Assembly: GCF_026914265.1 (NCBI RefSeq)
Contig: NC_069128.1
Coordinates: forward strand, 28,897,960 to 28,961,959
Length of the DNA: 64,000 bases
Direction: 5' to 3'
DNA from: Mya arenaria
Lineage: Eukaryota; Mollusca; Bivalvia; Myida; Myidae
Shown piece after piece: positions 59,692-64,000 of this stretch (position 1 is the first letter of the stretch; every line of letters begins with the position of its first letter). The translations under genes and the position numbers were made by a program. The notes under the pieces were generated by a model, which was not told the origin of the DNA, made no database searches, and saw only the letters and a list, made by a program, of their open reading frames with translations.

Positions 59692-62478
59692 ATGCAACAG
59701 CTCGTGGATAGTCTCTTTATGGATTATGGACATTAAACAAATAAAAGCGTCCGTCTATTTTTTAAGGACATTATTTTGTCCTTACATGCTTTTTGCCTAA
59801 TTTCAAGACGACCTTCGTCGGTGACATGAACAGTCAATACAAAAAAATGCCAGTTCGGAGGAGCCTTTAAATAACAAGGCGATACTAATATTTTCGCCCT
59901 TTAAATTGCTTTCGGGACGTTAGCTACAACATCGTCGGCGGAGAGCCTCATCATCTGCGCACTCGAGCTATAAGTTACATTTGTGGGCAAATGCGAAACG
60001 GGTACATGTATAGCCGGCGTTGCAGTTTATTGATTATTGTGACCCGCGCTCACACCATATCCTGTCGTGACTGACAGTAAGCTAGATTCGTGTATCAAAG
60101 TTTCACAAGAAAAAATGATGCATAGCATCAAGTCGGCGCAATACAGCCAGAAGAAAAACGTGCATGTAGATAACCAAAAAGGTTATTATTTCAATAACAT
60201 GTTGGGTATTAATATGTCCGAAGGGCATTATGGTTGATAATATTGTTAAAATAATTTAAGCCCGGAATAATAGATATTCTGGTTTTCCCAAATTGAAAAT
60301 AATCCTCCGGCACAAACAAAAGTATACCAAAATTATACACACGTTACTTCCGAAACAATAGAATCAATGGTCTAATACATGAATTTCAACAGCATGAAAT
60401 TCACCTTTTACTTGTACCGGCATGTTATGTGAATTCAGGGCTTTATACATTTTTTGTTTTTGTGAACACATTTTTCTCTTATGGGTAAATAGAACAGGGA
60501 TAAAAAATACTATACATAAGAGGGGATTATCTGGAAAAAAATCGTATGACATTTTCAAAACAAACAATTAAGCTCAATGTTAATTTTTTAAAACTCGTTT
60601 TTTAAACTCGCCAAGGGAGATTACTGCGTAGGAGGTTTTGAAACATAAAGGATATTGTAATAGTACTGTACGTGTAACCTTCATCTATTTTGGGGAAAGT
60701 TAGTATTAAAAATCATAATTTAAAAAAGCAACAACATGAAAACAGTCCTATAATAATTTTAAGCTTCGTTATCAATTTAAGTTTTTTTTTATAAAACACA
60801 TTTAACTTAACATTTTATCGTGCAACGTGGAAAATATCGAAATATCCCGCTGAATGACGGTGCAAAAAGAAAGATCTCGCGGGATTTCCGTTGTAGTGGT
60901 AAGAAATCTTGTGAGAGGTTGAAAACACATTGACCCGGTTATCCAAGTTCCTTGGAAACGGTCTCGTGTCACCCGGAACTTTGGCCAGTAGAGCTGAAAA
61001 TGCATCTTCAAAAGAGCAATTGTCCAAAAGTGATGCGTTGGAAGTTTGGTTCATTATGTAAATCTGTAGCATGCGCAAGACAATGTCTAAACACAGCTGA
61101 CATGACAATAGATTGCTTTATATAATGACTCCTTTCAATTATGTTCTCTATAATGTTCACATATAAGACCCTTGGCTATAATACACAGTGTGTGCACAGT
61201 GGTCAGTCAAACGAATAAGTAGCTATTGGGCTAATTATTTCACACCTGCTAATCAAGTCACTAAACTGTGTAAATTCAAATAAGGTACAGATAAAATTGG
61301 GCCAAGAATTTTTTTAATAATGGGAATAAAGACCTAAAAAAAGTTCATCCACAGTATGTATCATTCTAAGTATGTATAATTCATTATTGTCTTAAATACT
61401 GATAAACTGAATAAATAGTTTGCATAACAATAATTTGAAGGACCCCGTCCCCCCTCTAACAAATATTGGACTGATCCAAACGAAAATATGCCACACACAT
61501 CTACACTGTTGTTGCTATTTCCATCTATGCTTAAATACAGTGTTTGCGTTCATTAACAGTTTGGTTCTTGTATTTCCATACTGCTCTTTTCTGTTCAATC
61601 TATGCAGGGAGTGGGGATTGTGCATATCCAGGAAATAAAGGATCTCCTCTTTACCTTAAAAAAACAAAAATGAATATAAACAAGAAAATCATCTCAAATG
61701 TCACAATTTCTTGCAATGAATAACAGTTACTGTTCTATCTTACTAAGATTATATGTAAAGGGCTCATGATCAAGAATCCTGTTATGTGAAGGGCTCATGA
61801 TCAGGAAACCTGTTATCTGCTTTCAGGGTTACAATATTTCTTTTCAACCAAAAATCCAATGGTATTAAACAGATATAAAATGAAATAGGCATATCAGGAA
61901 TAGCCACATTCAGAAATCGCAGCCTCCAAACACATCCAAAAAAAGAGTTCAATGAAGTTATTTTAATTCCTTTATTTAAAGGCTCCATCATAATGATGTA
62001 AATAAGATAATTAATCTGAGCTTTATCCTTGCAAGGGAAACTCAAGGACTTTTAGAAGGTTTGAACAACATTTTGTGGAAAGCAAGGACCTTTCCAAGCC
62101 TTGAGCTCATTTTCGAAATTCAGAACTTTTACAGGGCTGCTTGGTAATGCTGTCCTTCAGATCCTTGGTGCAAGTACTGGCAAATGTGAAAAAAAATTGT
62201 TTATATAACAAGAGCAGTCACAAAGATAAGCGTGCTTGACTATTCCGCTGCTATTAAGTTAAGTATTGCAAAGTGAAACACGCACTGTAAAGTTAGATTA
62301 AACGCAAAACGTTAACCAGATTTTTTAGGTAAAATAATAAAGGGGCAAAATTAATATCATTTGCAAGATAGAGTTGCAATATAATTTTCTCACACCCCAG
62401 ATAAGTGGCAAATATTTGGCCATGCTGGAAATCATTTTCTTGCATATGAAAATAAATAATCCTTTCAGAGTGATTTTT
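59692..62478. other. no gene recognised
   Basis: Short frames only. A 97-codon minus frame at 60815-61108 has an acceptor-like 'attttcag' inside it but no recognisable domain. At 61750-61815 a segment 'aagggctcatgatca' + 'cctgttat' is tandemly duplicated about 38 bp apart. Confidence 0.4.
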
Positions 62479-62565
62479 AGAGGAACTATTTGACGTCAAT
62501 AGTGACATAAAATATCTACATTTTATGATGTCAGTAAACAACGTCACACACGCTTTTTGGTGAAA
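62479..62565. repeat. interspersed repeat family F, copy 3 (uninterrupted)
   Basis: 'agaggaactatttgacgtca', then 'gatgtcagtaaacaacgtca' and 'cacgctttttggtg'. It serves as the empty-site comparison for the insertion in copy 2. Confidence 0.6.
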
Positions 62566-62825
62566 AGTACAAAAGTGCATTTTCTACGTCAATTTTTCCA
62601 CAAATTGATAATTTAAGATAAATGCAAGAAAATATATTGATAATTTTTTTTCCAGTCGAGATTGAAAAAATCTGACCCCTCGGGCATGCTGTGTGGCCAA
62701 AAAATCCGCATACTTCGTAACCAGCTTAGGCACCTGCCCTTGAGTCGGATTTTTCTATCCATATTGTACCAGAAACACCTGATAGTATTTTTTACTTATA
62801 ATCTTACATGAGGGGCCATGAAGGT

Positions 62826-63960
62826 TGAATGTTTGGGAGTCCATGTATAAAGGTTGGATGCAATACATGATGTATTTACTGAGATATTGACTTAAATGTG
62901 GTAACATGAAAACCTTAACCAAAATTCAAATAATAAAGGGCAATCGTTTATTTTGCAAAATACAGTTAATTAACTTGGTAATTTAAGCAGATTGGATGGC
63001 TGATTACTGTATAAATGTTATACATCAAGTAGTTTCTGAGATATTAACGTATGTGTGCTTACATGCAAAACCTTCACCAGATTTCTATGTTGAATGATTT
63101 GCATTATATGCATGATCAAGTTATCTAACTCGATTAATTTTGCTGATATATTGACTTAAATGTGGTTACATGCAGGATTTCTAAGTCAAATAATAAAGGG
63201 TCATTGTTTGCAAAATAGATCTATTATTCAAACCTGATTATTCAAGTTGGTTAGATGGTTGAGTACCTTTGTATGAAGTCTCAATGCAATACACCAAGTA
63301 GATGCGGAGATATCAACCTATTTGTGCCTACATGCAAAACTTTCACCAGAGTTTCTATGTTGAACAAGAATTTAGAAATTTTTGCATTATATACATGATA
63401 TAGTTATCTACTTGAGTAACTAAGTATGTTGGATAGTTGGAAACACATGCCTAAAGTTTCAATGCAATACATGTTATATTTGCTGAGATATTAACTTAAA
63501 TGTGGTAATATACAAAATCTAACAAAATATCTAAACTAAATAACAAAGGGCCACAAGTAGCATTATATGCAAATAGAGTTATCTAACTTGATTAAACAAA
63601 TAGGTTGGATGGTTGAGTAGCGTTGTATAAAGTCTCAATGCAATACATTTTGTAGTTGCTGAGATATTAACCTATGAGTGCTTACATGCAACCCCTTAAC
63701 CAGAATTTGAAAATCAAATAATAAATTAGGCCCAAATTTTGCATTATATTCAAATAAGTGTTATCTATCTTGTTTAATTTAGTAGGTTAGGTAGTGGGGA
63801 ATACATATCCAAGTTGCAATGCAATAAATGATGTATTTACTGAGATAATGACTTAGAGGTGCTTACATGCAAAACTTTAACCAAGTAGTGATGCTGGAGC
63901 TGGCACTAGCATGAGTAGTATAGCTTTACTTATTCTTCGAATAGTCAAGCTAAAAAAGTG
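62826..63960. repeat. diverged tandem array of about 177-bp monomers with alternating A/B types
   Basis: The motif 'atgcaatacat' followed by 'gctgagatatt' recurs at about 62859, 63017, 63283, 63462, 63638 and 63817; the last intervals are 176-179 bp. Monomers alternate between type A ('gacttaaatgtggt') and type B ('aacctatgtgtgct'), so the true period may be a dimer of about 355 bp. The interval 63017-63283 contains a partial extra unit. Each unit also has 'aaataataaagggc' and 'gcattatatgcaaat'. The array closes at 63882-63957 with a different tail ('gatgctggagctggcactag', 'gagtagtatagct', 'atagtcaagctaaa'). Confidence 0.8.
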
Positions 63961-64000
63961 TCAACATCTTCCTAAATCCATAAAAGAAATTTTTCTTAGT

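Noticed and set aside
60815..61108. 97-codon minus-strand ORF
   Set aside because: No recognisable domain, no start context, and an overlapping second frame of similar length; left as unassigned.
1..64000. CRISPR arrays, bacterial operons, prophage
   Set aside because: The sequence is eukaryotic with spliced genes. Tandem arrays here have no unique spacers between conserved repeats.

Overview
This window reads as nuclear DNA of an invertebrate, most likely a marine bivalve mollusc. It is AT-rich, its genes are small and split by GT-AG introns, and it is crowded with minisatellites, foldback elements, LINE debris and a DIRS/Ngaro-type retroelement. There is no bacterial-style operon, CRISPR array or rRNA. 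The species call is an inference from repeat style and protein families; no database was searched.

Four spliced genes could be rebuilt by hand. In each one, splice sites, codon phase and protein sense agree. (1) Minus strand, 2225-5700, with a likely promoter and 5' UTR exon at 6793-6903: a 147-residue secreted Gly-rich protein with one canonical EF-hand. (2) Plus strand, 9824-17425: a 167-residue secreted Cys-rich glycoprotein whose third intron holds three minisatellites. (3) Minus strand, 24107-25883: a 122-residue secreted EMI-like plus EGF protein. (4) Plus strand, 37872-42002: a 259-residue secreted or GPI-anchored protein with two cadherin-like repeats. All four start with a signal-peptide-like segment, so this is a cluster of extracellular protein genes. 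Whether they work together is unknown.

Layout: 1-9800 holds gene 1, a 25-bp minisatellite, a TIR element with a tRNA-like core, and LINE ORF1-like debris. 9800-17450 is gene 2 with its repeat-filled introns. 17450-24000 is interspersed repeats, including a 330-bp MITE with a perfect 10-bp target duplication. 24100-25900 is gene 3. 26000-37500 is mostly unassigned sequence with LINE endonuclease and RT fragments. 37780-42010 is gene 4. 42000-50000 is repeats. 50900-52130 is a decayed LINE. 52245-52376 is an orphan copy of the cadherin exon, next to an intact single-exon ORF at 52459-52926.

54047-58960 is a degenerate minus-strand tyrosine-recombinase retroelement (RT, RNase H, YR, SGNH hydrolase). 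It is split by a 2.2-kb TIR element, which itself carries a third element. 59100-59700 shows further nested insertions, and 62826-63960 is an array of roughly 177-bp tandem monomers.

The strongest leads are four. First, two TIR element families carry tRNA-like Pol III boxes and share a central CACGTG block. Second, the SGNH-bearing YR retroelement has two nested insertions. Third, a 15-bp minisatellite has diverged into two homogenised subfamilies on either side of a foldback element. Fourth, exons have been duplicated in both the EF-hand and cadherin genes.
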